Source: Campylobacterales bacterium (GTDB lineage Bacteria > Campylobacterota > Campylobacteria > Campylobacterales > Hydrogenimonadaceae). Taken from it: a stretch of 35,279 nucleotides of DNA. A program made the translations under genes and the position numbers. Under the pieces are notes generated by a model. That model was not told where the DNA came from and did no database searches. It worked only from the letters and a program-made list of their open reading frames with translations. Where the stretch lies: positions 1 to 35,279 of the forward strand of contig JALWMA010000115.1 of the NCBI GenBank assembly GCA_027081015.1, read 5' to 3'. This document shows positions 27,958-35,279 of the stretch, in pieces; position 1 is the first letter of the stretch; the number at the start of each line of letters is the position of its first letter.

Positions 27958-28538
27958 AGATAGTTCCCCGCAGATATATCCGCTACAAGGGTGTAAACTC
28001 TTTTTTTACGGGCCTTGTGGGAGGGGCGGTGTTTACCATATATTCGGTGCTGGAACCATCGGTCTTCTCTCTTGGCGGCATTGCCCTTGCAGTCGGTATG
28101 CTGGCTGTCGCGAGATACTACGAAAAGATACTCAACATGCGTACATTCTACAAGATATCCCTTCTTGTGGAGCTTGTCATGCTTGCGCTGGTGGTGTGGT
28201 ACCTGGCGATGCCGTACGGCTACTCTACCGCCCTTTTGGTCTACGCCGGCTACCAGTTTACCTTTATGTTCGGATCGTACCTCGTAAGGGCCGAGACGAT
28301 ACTGCTGAACAGAAAAAAGATACTCTCATGGCTCGACATGGCGAAACAGGCCGGATACCTTGCCGGAATGCTTGTGTCGTGGCTCTTTTACAAAAGCCTC
28401 GAGCTTTTTTGGCAGATAAAGGATCACAAAGAGCAGGTCTACGACCTCCACTGGCTGCTGCTCGTAACGGAGATATCAATCATATTTCTGCTTATCGGCT
28501 CTTTTGAAAAGGTCAAAAAAAGAGCACCCGCCGCTTGA
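27954..28538 (+). CDS. Six-span membrane protein, half-MFS-like
   Basis: A 194-residue hydrophobic protein starting at TTG 27954, which overlaps the cobO stop (TTGA). Predicted helices lie at about 16-33, 38-55, 67-85, 90-108, 128-146 and 163-183, with basic loops such as AETILLNRKKILSWLD between them. The six-helix layout resembles one half of a major facilitator protein, but I see no transporter signature motif. Coupling to cobO hints at corrinoid uptake or envelope transport; this is inference from position only. Its 3' end overlaps the convergent gene at 28476-28697 by 63 nt. Confidence 0.78.
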   Translation: MKIVPRRYIRYKGVNSFFTGLVGGAVFTIYSVLEPSVFSLGGIALAVGMLAVARYYEKILNMRTFYKISLLVELVMLALVVWYLAMPYGYSTALLVYAGYQFTFMFGSYLVRAETILLNRKKILSWLDMAKQAGYLAGMLVSWLFYKSLELFWQIKDHKEQVYDLHWLLLVTEISIIFLLIGSFEKVKKRAPAA

Positions 28539-28697
28539 GCAGCCCTCTTTGCGTTTCAGTACCGCTCTTATATTGTTAACAATGAGGAAAATGAAAAAGA
28601 TCGACAGAGCCGAATAGAGCAGTGTAAACGGCCAATCCTCATTAATGGCTGATTGAATGGAGAGAACGAGAAAAAGAATGGTTAAAATGAGGCACAA
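28476..28697 (-). CDS. Small membrane protein with CSSGGC tail
   Basis: A 73-residue protein with two hydrophobic helices (about 1-16 and 24-43) followed by a basic linker and a cysteine motif, EGCSSGGCSFFDLFKRADKQ. The start is TTG 28697, with AGGG 7 nt upstream and an extended -10 TGC-TACAAT at 28728-28736, about 30 nt before it. The Cys-Ser-Ser-Gly-Gly-Cys loop could bind a metal or form a disulfide; with both helices in the membrane it should face the cytoplasm. It overlaps the convergent six-span gene tail to tail by 63 nt. No family recognised; the sequence is AT-richer than its neighbours. Confidence 0.62.
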   Translation of the reverse strand: MCLILTILFLVLSIQSAINEDWPFTLLYSALSIFFIFLIVNNIRAVLKRKEGCSSGGCSFFDLFKRADKQKYD

Positions 28698-28727
28698 AAT
28701 GGAACCCTATACTCAAATTTTTTCGAC

Positions 28728-28736
28728 ATTGTAGCA
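28728..28736 (-). promoter_or_regulatory. Extended -10 element for the small CSSGGC protein gene
   Basis: On the minus strand TGC-TACAAT, about 31 nt before the TTG start. It is one of several such elements in the window and the main support for that gene being real. Confidence 0.45.
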
Positions 28737-28911
28737 GATTGTACCGACCGCTTCACTCTGCTTCAGAAAGATGCCTGTAACGAATTTTTTTCATTTTATA
28801 TCTGCTTGTGTAGAAGCTGGATGTCTGTTTACCTTCTTTGGGAGTCGGAAGTAAATAAACATAACCGATCATCTTTTTCTTACTGTAACAGGTTAGTCGG
28901 AAAACTCTTTA

Positions 28912-28924
28912 AGGTTTATAACCT
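28912..28924. promoter_or_regulatory. Palindrome in the -35 region of the DUF255 gene
   Basis: AGGTTTATAACCT, a 13-nt palindrome centred 15-20 nt upstream of the -10 at 28933-28938. The location is suitable for an operator, but nothing identifies the protein that would bind. Confidence 0.3.
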
Positions 28925-28929
28925 CCTTG

Positions 28930-28938
28930 TGATATTAT
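28930..28938 (+). promoter_or_regulatory. Extended -10 element for the DUF255 gene
   Basis: TGA-TATTAT ending 27 nt before ATG 28965; the transcript would have a leader of about 20 nt containing GGAAGG as ribosome binding site. Confidence 0.45.
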
Positions 28939-28964
28939 GGTTTTAAAAAAATGGAAGGTCTTTT

Positions 28965-30968
28965 ATGCGCCTTTTTTTGCCGATACTATTTTTGACCCTT
29001 CTCCTTCACGGGGGCGACGGGCACAGATTCACTAACCACCTGATAGACGAGGACTCCCCCTATCTTCAGCAGCATGCGCACAACCCGGTAGATTGGTACC
29101 CCTGGGGGGAGGAGGCGTTCGAGAAGGCCAAAAGGGAGCACAAACCTATACTCCTCTCCATAGGCTACAGCACCTGCCACTGGTGCCATGTAATGGAGGA
29201 GGAGTCTTTCGAAGACGAAGAAATAGCCGAACTGATCAATCGCTGGTTCGTACCCGTAAAAGTCGACAGGGAGCGGATGCCGCATCTTGACAGGCACTTT
29301 CAGCGCATCTACTCCATTCTAAACAGAAGGGGAGGCGGGTGGCCCCTTTCCATCTTTCTAACCGAAGATCTCAAGCCCTTTTTCGCCGCCACCTATATAC
29401 CGCCCGAAGACTCGTACGGCGTAAAGGGTATGAAGAGTCTCATTCCCGCCCTCGGCAGACTCTACGCCTCTGACAAAGAGAGCGTTATGAAAAGGGCGGA
29501 GGCTGTAGAGAAGCTTTTGCAGGAGTCCCAGAAGCTCTCCGGGCAGAGGCTGCAAGAAGGCGACAAACTCGCCAAAGAGGCGCTGCGGCGGATTTGGGGG
29601 TATTACGACAGGCTCTACGGAGGTTTCGGAGAGCGCCCGAAGTTTCCCGAAAGCTCGAGAATCGCCCTGCTATTCGATATATACAGGCTAACCGGAGATG
29701 AGCGGGCGAAGATGATGGCTCTCCAGACGCTGGAGAGCATGCAAAGAGGCGGCCTCTACGATCAGATAGAGGGGGCCTTTTTCCGATACTGCGTAGACAG
29801 GCGGTGGAGAATGCCCCATTTCGAAAAGATGCTCTATACGAATGCCGAGCTGATTCCGCTGTATGCGGATGCCTGGAAGATGACGTCGAAAGAGCGCTAC
29901 CGGGAGGTGGCAAAAGATACGATAGCGGAGATCGACCGCAGGTTCAGAACCCCGGAGGGGCTCTATTTTAGCGCGAGCGATGCCGACAGCGCCGAAGGGG
30001 AGGGGCTCTATTTTCTCTACCGGTACGACGAGGCGCTGAAAGCGCTCCTGAAAAGCGGCTTCGACGAAAAAGAGGCGAAAGAGTTTCTGGCATATCTCGA
30101 TATTGCTGAAGATGGGAATTTCGATAGCGAATACTCACATGCGAGAAGAGCCTCGGCAAAGGAGCCGGAGAGCTTCAAAAGAGGGGTCGCCGTCTTAAAG
30201 AGGATGAGGGAGGGCAGAGACTATCCGTTTATAGACAAAAAGATCATCACGGCATGGAACGCGATGATGATAAAGGCCCTTTTTAAGGCTTCGAAAATCG
30301 ACGGCTCCTATCTCGACGAGGCGAAAAGCTCGTACAGGGCGCTCAAAAGAGTGATGTCGAAAGAGGACGGGAGCCTTTTCCATCAGGTGCTATACGGCAA
30401 AACACCGTCGCAGGATGGGCTTTTGGAAGACTACGCATTTTTCGCCGATGCCGCTTTGAGTGCCTATGAGACGACGCTCGAAAAGAGCTATCTCGAGGAT
30501 GCGAAGAGCTTTTCCGGGCAGGCCCGAAAGAGGTTCTACATTGACGGCAGATGGCTCCTTGGAGCCGGAGAGCCGAAGAGTTATGCGGATATCAGCGACA
30601 GATACTACAGATCTGCACTCTCCGTTCAGATCAACAATATGATCACTCTGGCGGTGCTCGAAAGCTCTTTTAAAGACGAAGCGCTGGCGAGAGAGAGCCT
30701 CCAGGCTTTCGGTGCGCTCATAAACGGCTCGCCGGATGCCTACCCCGAAGCGCTCAGGGCATACCTCAGGCTCGAAAAGGGTGTGGTCGTCGTAAAGAGT
30801 TCGAGGGGGAATCTTTCGAAAAACTTATCGAAAATAGAGAGGATCGACTATCCGTTCCTGCTAAAGAGTGCGGCTGCAGCCGACATCTGGCAGGCTTGCG
30901 ACTTAAAGAGCTGCTTCGCCTACTCCAAGAGTATCGACGAGGTGATAGGGGCGATAGAGAGAAGGTAG
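28965..30968 (+). CDS. DUF255 / thioredoxin-fold protein (YyaL/SPATA20-like), apparently exported
   Basis: A 667-residue protein whose first 200 residues are the DUF255 thioredoxin-like domain: [20 protein letters not shown], the redox-type motif C71-H-W-C74 in [11 protein letters not shown], and [20 protein letters not shown]. The remainder is an (alpha/alpha)6-barrel-like region similar to sugar epimerases and glycosidases ([45 protein letters not shown]). The usual KVDREERPDID reads [11 protein letters not shown] here. The N-terminus [19 protein letters not shown] looks like a signal peptide, which would put it in the periplasm. The substrate and activity of the family are unsettled. It is a single transcription unit, convergent with the chemoreceptor gene. 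Confidence 0.88.
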   Translation: MRLFLPILFLTLLLHGGDGHRFTNHLIDEDSPYLQQHAHNPVDWYPWGEEAFEKAKREHKPILLSIGYSTCHWCHVMEEESFEDEEIAELINRWFVPVKVDRERMPHLDRHFQRIYSILNRRGGGWPLSIFLTEDLKPFFAATYIPPEDSYGVKGMKSLIPALGRLYASDKESVMKRAEAVEKLLQESQKLSGQRLQEGDKLAKEALRRIWGYYDRLYGGFGERPKFPESSRIALLFDIYRLTGDERAKMMALQTLESMQRGGLYDQIEGAFFRYCVDRRWRMPHFEKMLYTNAELIPLYADAWKMTSKERYREVAKDTIAEIDRRFRTPEGLYFSASDADSAEGEGLYFLYRYDEALKALLKSGFDEKEAKEFLAYLDIAEDGNFDSEYSHARRASAKEPESFKRGVAVLKRMREGRDYPFIDKKIITAWNAMMIKALFKASKIDGSYLDEAKSSYRALKRVMSKEDGSLFHQVLYGKTPSQDGLLEDYAFFADAALSAYETTLEKSYLEDAKSFSGQARKRFYIDGRWLLGAGEPKSYADISDRYYRSALSVQINNMITLAVLESSFKDEALARESLQAFGALINGSPDAYPEALRAYLRLEKGVVVVKSSRGNLSKNLSKIERIDYPFLLKSAAAADIWQACDLKSCFAYSKSIDEVIGAIERR

Positions 30969-30979
30969 GGCAGCAACCC

Positions 30980-32959
30980 CTACACTTTGAACTGGCTGAT
31001 CTGCCGAAGTACCTCGTCGGCCAGTTTGCCTATATGCTTTATGCTCTCGTCGCTCTTCTCTATGCCGTCCCTGTTCACTTCGGAGAGCCGTTTTATCTCG
31101 TACATCTTCTCTATGAACGCTTCCATTATGGTAGCCGCCTCCTCTACGGCGGCCGCGGTTTTCTCCACGCTTCCTACCGCTTCGGTCATGTTCGAAGAGA
31201 CCTCTCCGATCTCGCTTTGAACCTGCGAAGCGTCCTCTGTGAGGCGGTTTACATTTTCGATATTGCGGTTCATCTCTCCGCTGCTGTCCATGATGGCCTG
31301 CACTATTATGTTTATGGTCGCGTTAATGTCGGCGAGGCTCTTTTGCGTACGCTCCGCAAGCTTTCTAACCTCGTCCGCCACTACGGCGAAGCCCCTGCCG
31401 TGTTCTCCTGCGCGCGCAGCCTCTATCGCGGCGTTCAGTGCCAGGAGGTTCGTCTGGTCGGCTATGTCGCTTATGACCGTGAGAACCTCTTTTACCTGCT
31501 CGGCATCCTGGCTGAGCTGCTTTAGCCTCTCGGCAAGTTCGTGCTCCACCACCGCGTTGCTCTCGATCTGGCGAATCGTGCCCTCTATCAGCTCGATCGC
31601 TCCGCCGAGGCTCCTGTTCGCGTTTGTCATATTCTCTTTCGTAGCGGCAACTTCGCGGTTGCTGGCCACAAGCTTCTCTTTCAGATTGGCCGCTTCGCTC
31701 GCACCCTCTTCTATGATGGCGGACTCTTTTCTGATATTCGAAGAGATCTGCTTGAACGTTTCGTCCAAAACGCTGGCCGTGCGCCTGTTTTCGTTCGCGC
31801 TGTTTTGTGCATGGGAGGCGAACTCGTGGAGTGATCGCAGAAACTCTCTCAAGGCCTCCCTGATACTTCCGAACTCGTCGTGTTCGTAGATCCTGATTTC
31901 GGTCGTAAGATCTTTAGATTCGGCGATGTTCGTAATCAGCCCCTTGAGGGAGTTGAGTCGCATCTGAAGATCTTTTACCGAAAGACCCGCGATCACCAGC
32001 ATCAGCAGAATTACGACCGCTCCCGCTATGGCTTTCACTATCGCCGTATCGTGGAAGCTGTCGAGATCCCGGTTTATCTGGGCCGCTATCTCATCGTCTA
32101 TTTTTTTTAGGATGTTTATCTTTTTTGTGATTGTGTCGAACCAGTACTCAGCATCTATGTTGAAGTTACCCTCCTGGTGTGATATGGCTATCTCTCTCAT
32201 CTTTCTTACAAGGTCGAACGACTCGTCCTGTATCGCTTTTTTATAGTAGGTCACCATCGGATCGGGAGCGAACGACAGGAAATCGTCAAGGTAGGCGTTC
32301 TGTTCGGCTATGAGTACTATCAGTTTGCGGTACATACCGGGTGAGAACGAGTCTGCGGCGAAAGTACCGCTCAAAACAGCCCTCTCTATACCTGCACGCT
32401 CTTTCGATTTCAAAAACGAAGTATATGCGACCAGATCTTTGGTGATTCGCTCTTCGGGGGAGAGTTTCGATAAGGTCGCGATAATATCGAGCATCTTGGC
32501 ATTCATGTTCGTAAAGTAGGCTACCACATCTTTGAGCGGCAGCTTCAGTGCCGAAATACGCTCTCTTATCGCGGGGAGCCTTTCGAGGTCTGCATTGAGA
32601 GCATCGACTCTTTCTTTGAGATCGGGCGTAAACTCGCTGAAGTCGATCTTTTTAAGTGTCTGCTTGTACTCCTTCAGCCTTCGGTCGGTCAATTTGCGCT
32701 GTGCGGGAAGCTTTTCGACGAACTTTTTGCCGTGGCTGCCGGTATACCCGGCACTTGCACCACGCTCCTTCTGTGTCTCGTGGACCAGGCGGCTTAGGCT
32801 TTCGCTAAGTTTTACAAGCTGCTTGACCTTTTCCACCTTCTGCTTGAACTCGAAGTGTTCTTGAAGATCGGTCACGGTATAGTAGAATAGAGCTATCGTG
32901 GGTAGTACAACAAGAAGAAGCATCTTGCCCCTTATAGTAAGGCGGGAGAGTGGGTTCAT
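30980..32959 (-). CDS. Methyl-accepting chemotaxis protein with NIT sensor domain
   Basis: A 659-residue chemoreceptor. In order: transmembrane helix 12-27, a periplasmic NIT (nitrate/nitrite-sensing type) domain of roughly 260 residues with the entry motif [12 protein letters not shown], transmembrane helix at about 312-332, a HAMP-like linker, and the cytoplasmic signalling hairpin whose tip reads [20 protein letters not shown] and [20 protein letters not shown]. It would signal to CheW/CheA. The ligand is not certain; NIT domains bind nitrate or nitrite in some proteins only. I start at ATG 32959 (MNPLSRL), which overlaps the lipoprotein stop as ATGA and has AAAGGA upstream; the frame extends to 33019, but within the lipoprotein gene. 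No CheB/CheR pentapeptide tail is visible. Confidence 0.92.
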   Translation of the reverse strand: MNPLSRLTIRGKMLLLVVLPTIALFYYTVTDLQEHFEFKQKVEKVKQLVKLSESLSRLVHETQKERGASAGYTGSHGKKFVEKLPAQRKLTDRRLKEYKQTLKKIDFSEFTPDLKERVDALNADLERLPAIRERISALKLPLKDVVAYFTNMNAKMLDIIATLSKLSPEERITKDLVAYTSFLKSKERAGIERAVLSGTFAADSFSPGMYRKLIVLIAEQNAYLDDFLSFAPDPMVTYYKKAIQDESFDLVRKMREIAISHQEGNFNIDAEYWFDTITKKINILKKIDDEIAAQINRDLDSFHDTAIVKAIAGAVVILLMLVIAGLSVKDLQMRLNSLKGLITNIAESKDLTTEIRIYEHDEFGSIREALREFLRSLHEFASHAQNSANENRRTASVLDETFKQISSNIRKESAIIEEGASEAANLKEKLVASNREVAATKENMTNANRSLGGAIELIEGTIRQIESNAVVEHELAERLKQLSQDAEQVKEVLTVISDIADQTNLLALNAAIEAARAGEHGRGFAVVADEVRKLAERTQKSLADINATINIIVQAIMDSSGEMNRNIENVNRLTEDASQVQSEIGEVSSNMTEAVGSVEKTAAAVEEAATIMEAFIEKMYEIKRLSEVNRDGIEKSDESIKHIGKLADEVLRQISQFKV

Positions 32960-33153
32960 TCGTTTCCTTTCAGCAGTTTGTCGTCTATCTGGTCGTAGTC
33001 GATCAGGTTTTCGTCGCATTCACAGTGGTATTTCCCCTGCGCGTCGTAATATTCGGTACAATCTCTGTACCGTTTTGTAGATATGCCGTCTTCGTTGAAG
33101 TAGACACACCCTTGCAGCAGAAGTAGTATCGGCAGAATTACAAAATATTTCAT
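32956..33153 (-). CDS. Tiny Cys-containing lipoprotein coupled to the NIT chemoreceptor
   Basis: A 65-residue protein with a lipoprotein signal ([16 protein letters not shown], lipobox Q-G-C16). The mature part is about 50 residues, acidic and Tyr-rich, with three further cysteines at C32, C44 and C46 ([20 protein letters not shown]). A -10-like TATAAA at 33162-33167 on the minus strand lies only 8 nt before the ATG, so the leader is minimal or absent. Its stop overlaps the chemoreceptor ATG (ATGA), so both are made from one transcript and translation is coupled. It may be a ligand- or metal-presenting accessory to the receptor, by context alone; I recognise no characterised family. Confidence 0.78.
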   Translation of the reverse strand: MKYFVILPILLLLQGCVYFNEDGISTKRYRDCTEYYDAQGKYHCECDENLIDYDQIDDKLLKGNE

Positions 33154-33248
33154 ACTGTTACTTTATACCCGAGTTGCTTAATTCCTGCTATCTTTTACAG
33201 GTTAAGCTGTAGCGATTCAACAATTATATCGGCAAAAAGGGGATAGTT

Positions 33249-34544
33249 TTGATAGGTAAAATAGAGAAAATCTTCAAAAAAATCGCGGAGCTGCCGCACT
33301 GCAGCGGCGATACGGCGCAACTGAGAGAGTATATAAAAGATGTTGCGAAAGAGTATGGATATTCATTGCACGAAGATAGTGCAGGAAACGTGATGGCCTA
33401 CGGCTCAAACTCCAAAGTCACGCTTCAGTCGCACTACGATATGGTCTGTATCGGCCGTGCGCCGGAGATCGAAACAGTCGTCGAAGAGGGGTGGATGAGG
33501 GCCAAAGGGAGCTCTCTGGGCGCGGACAACGGAATGGGTGTGGCGATTATGCTTTGGCTGATGGGGCGTAACGCTCCGGCAGACTTTCTCTTTACCAACG
33601 ATGAGGAGATAGGGCTTGTGGGTGCAGCGAATCTCGAACTTGAGGTCAGGACACCATATCTTTTGAATCTGGACAGTGAAGAGATCGGGAAAGTATATAT
33701 AGGTTGTGCCGGCGGGGAGGATATATATCTCAAAAAACGTACAGAATATTTCGCTCCGGTGAGTGCGGGAGAGAGGTATATAATCAGCGCCGATACCCCG
33801 GGAGGCCACTCGGGGGTCAATATAGCCGAAAATATTCCGAACGCGATAACCGAACTCTGCTCGGTGATAGTGCAAAACGAAGCTATGCAGGTAGCCTCGA
33901 TAGCAGGAGGAGAGAGGATAAATGCGATTCCAGCCCATGCGGAGGCGGAGGTATGGATGCCGCAGGGGCATGAGCCGGAAATCGGGAGTCCGCATGTTTC
34001 GGTCAGGAAGATCGATACTCTGCAGGTGCCTCTACTGTCTGACGGACGAAAAGTGGCAAAAGCGTTTTTCGGGTTCGCTCACGGTGAAAGGGCATGGAAT
34101 AGTGATTTGAATCTGCCGCAAAGCAGCATAAACCTCGCAAAAGTCGATACCGGGGAGGGTAGGATAGAGGCGGCGCTTTCGGCCCGTGCGATGTCGAACA
34201 CCGATCTCGAGCGGCTGGTGGCCCAGAGTGTAGCGGGGTGGGAGGCTCTCGGATTCGAGGCCGCTACGGAAGGCAGATACCCGGCATGGAGTCCGGAAGT
34301 GAACGACTTTTCGAAAAAGGTTCTGCAGATATACAGGCGAACCTTTCCAAAAGCCTCGTTCGCCGCGATTCATGCCGGCCTGGAGTGTGCGCTCTTTGCC
34401 GAACGTTTCAAAGAGCTGCAGATCGCTTCGATAGGCCCCACGATCCTCGACCCGCACTCAGATCGCGAAAGGGTGGAGCTGCGGAGCGTGGAGAGGGTAG
34501 CGGATGTTGTAGAGTCGCTGATATCCGATTTATCGAGAGTTTAA
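33249..34544 (+). CDS. M20-family dipeptidase, PepD-like
   Basis: Predicted cytosolic zinc aminoacyl-histidine/Xaa-His dipeptidase. The 431 residues carry the PepD motifs: metal-binding LQSHYDMVC, GSSLGADNGMGVAI with the bridging aspartate, FTNDEEIGLVGA with the catalytic glutamate pair, LLNLDSEEIG, the IGCAGG loop and PGGHSGVNI in the lid domain, then HAGLECALFAERF with the last metal histidine near the end. It is shorter than Escherichia coli PepD (about 485 residues), the lost part being mainly in the lid region. The start is TTG 33249, with a strong AAAAGGGGA 5 nt upstream; no in-frame ATG is better placed. It could recycle peptides. Confidence 0.9.
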   Translation: MIGKIEKIFKKIAELPHCSGDTAQLREYIKDVAKEYGYSLHEDSAGNVMAYGSNSKVTLQSHYDMVCIGRAPEIETVVEEGWMRAKGSSLGADNGMGVAIMLWLMGRNAPADFLFTNDEEIGLVGAANLELEVRTPYLLNLDSEEIGKVYIGCAGGEDIYLKKRTEYFAPVSAGERYIISADTPGGHSGVNIAENIPNAITELCSVIVQNEAMQVASIAGGERINAIPAHAEAEVWMPQGHEPEIGSPHVSVRKIDTLQVPLLSDGRKVAKAFFGFAHGERAWNSDLNLPQSSINLAKVDTGEGRIEAALSARAMSNTDLERLVAQSVAGWEALGFEAATEGRYPAWSPEVNDFSKKVLQIYRRTFPKASFAAIHAGLECALFAERFKELQIASIGPTILDPHSDRERVELRSVERVADVVESLISDLSRV

Positions 34545-34552
34545 TATTTTGT

Positions 34553-34561
34553 TGATATAAT
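34553..34561 (+). promoter_or_regulatory. Extended -10 element for the Host_attach gene
   Basis: TGA-TATAAT, just after the dipeptidase stop and 48 nt before ATG 34609. It is the best match to the extended -10 pattern in the window. Confidence 0.55.
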
Positions 34562-34608
34562 AAATTTAATTAGAGTTATGAAAAAATCAATTTTTAAAGG
34601 AGAGTAAG

Positions 34609-35097
34609 ATGAGAGTCGGAGATATCGTAATAGTGAGCAATCTCGGGGAGATGAAGGTCTACAGGGCCGAACCGCGTGACCTGGAAGCGGAAGCCGGCCT
34701 GAAGCCCAACAATGTGAAGCTGGATCTGATAGATGCCAAAGATTATGTGGTTTCGCACTGGAAAATTCAGGATATCGTCACGGACGAGGCCGGCCAGTTC
34801 AAGGGGGGCAGCCAGGGAAGGGGCGAGTTTACCCAGGGAAGCACCGGGCAGCGGCACGAGCTCGAAAAGCGCGTGGAGGCGGATGTCATAGATGCGATCG
34901 CCAAAGATATAACCGAGACGCTGGAGGCGAACAATCCGCCCAAATGGTTTCTGGCGCTGCCGGAGACGATATATGAGAGGGTCGTCAAGAAGGTATCTCC
35001 CGCGTTGATGGAGAAGCTCTTTGTAGGACTTCGCAAAGATCTCACCAAAGAGAACAAAAGCAACCTCGTGGAGCTTTTCAAGAAAAAACTCTCATAA
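34609..35097 (+). CDS. Host_attach family (baeRF-like) protein
   Basis: A 162-residue cytoplasmic protein with AAAGGAG upstream of ATG 34609. The pattern EMKVYRAEPRD, then HELEKRVEADVIDAIAKDIT and FLALPETIYERVVKKVSPAL fits Pfam Host_attach, whose members resemble part of archaeal/eukaryotic release factor 1 (baeRF). The first member was named for attachment of a plant bacterium to roots, but the family is widespread and more likely linked to translation or ribosome stress; the function here is unknown. It is a single gene with its own promoter, convergent with nth. A weak GGGCG...CGCCC hairpin (35100-35115) without a T run follows. Confidence 0.75.
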   Translation: MRVGDIVIVSNLGEMKVYRAEPRDLEAEAGLKPNNVKLDLIDAKDYVVSHWKIQDIVTDEAGQFKGGSQGRGEFTQGSTGQRHELEKRVEADVIDAIAKDITETLEANNPPKWFLALPETIYERVVKKVSPALMEKLFVGLRKDLTKENKSNLVELFKKKLS

Positions 35098-35116
35098 TCG
35101 GGCGTCTCGGCGCCCT

Positions 35117-35279
35117 CTACTTCGCTTTGAAACTCTCCCGGCTTTTGCACAGGTCGGTTAGAAAACACTCCGTATCGCATTTCGGGTTTTTGGCCGTGCA
35201 GATGTAGCGGCCGAAGAGCACCATCGCCTGGTGCAGCCTGTGCAGATCGGTCCTGAACTTTCGCTCCAGATCCTTTTGG
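35117..35279 (-). CDS. nth: Endonuclease III, C-terminal part (cut by window edge)
   Basis: The minus-strand frame gives the last 53 residues, running in from the window edge and stopping at TAG 35119-35117. The segment DLHRLHQAMVLFGRYICTAK continues NPKCDTECFLTDLCKSRESF and matches the end of endonuclease III, a base-excision DNA glycosylase/AP lyase. The four cysteines of the 4Fe-4S cluster loop are present, but spaced C-x6-C-x3-C-x5-C rather than the C-x6-C-x2-C-x5-C of the Escherichia coli enzyme. The helix-hairpin-helix and catalytic Lys/Asp lie outside the window, so the assignment rests on the cluster loop and its preceding helix. Confidence 0.85.
   Translation of the reverse strand, partial: QKDLERKFRTDLHRLHQAMVLFGRYICTAKNPKCDTECFLTDLCKSRESFKAK

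Overview
The window looks like chromosomal DNA of a Campylobacterota (epsilonproteobacterial) bacterium of moderate GC, of the Hydrogenimonas/Sulfurovum kind; the genus is a guess. The grounds are the gene order fabZ-lpxA-clpX-mreB-mreC-carB, a QueH-type queuosine reductase, CetB-like PAS and NIT-MCP sensory proteins, and overlapping start/stop codons almost everywhere. There is no phage, transposase, CRISPR array or rRNA. Genes are densely packed and mostly housekeeping.

Layout. 1-129 is the 3' end of an unrecognised gene. 258-348 is tRNA-Ser(GCU) on the minus strand. 411-803 holds two very small genes, a 47-residue helical protein and a 34-residue single-span membrane peptide. 807-5505 (minus) reads NDH-2-like oxidoreductase, then acs, a lipoprotein and pyrF. 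5710-6747 (plus) has a small HTH regulator, an overlapping 49-residue basic ORF and a cyclophilin. 6762-9201 (minus) is a three-gene c-di-GMP module in which all junctions are ATGA overlaps: an internally deleted TonB-receptor-like protein, a YfiR-like periplasmic protein and a membrane diguanylate cyclase. 9202-9785 is a gene-free stretch with a 117-bp tandem repeat made of hairpins, lying in the probable nadE leader.

9786-13243 (plus) is nadE, a DUF302 protein and queH. 13282-17545 is fabZ-lpxA-clpX-mreB-mreC, joining fatty acid and lipid A synthesis, protein unfolding and cell shape. carB follows with two coupled genes (TsaC-like, three-span membrane protein). A CetB-like PAS gene lies on the minus strand, divergent from metH. 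After metH come a DUF4139 protein, cobO (whose product would maintain the corrinoid pool MetH depends on) and a six-span membrane protein. 28476-28697 (minus) is a small Cys-containing membrane protein overlapping the previous gene tail to tail.

28965-34544 holds an apparently exported DUF255/thioredoxin-fold protein, a NIT-domain chemoreceptor coupled to a tiny Cys-containing lipoprotein (minus), and a PepD-like M20 dipeptidase. The window closes with a Host_attach family protein and the C-terminal end of endonuclease III (minus).

The most interesting items are the receptor-remnant/YfiR/diguanylate cyclase module, the lipoprotein-chemoreceptor pair, the 117-bp hairpin repeats and the small proteins. 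Many intergenic gaps carry an extended -10 element (TGN-TAnnAT) without an obvious -35, which helps choose several start codons. I saw no convincing Rho-independent terminator.
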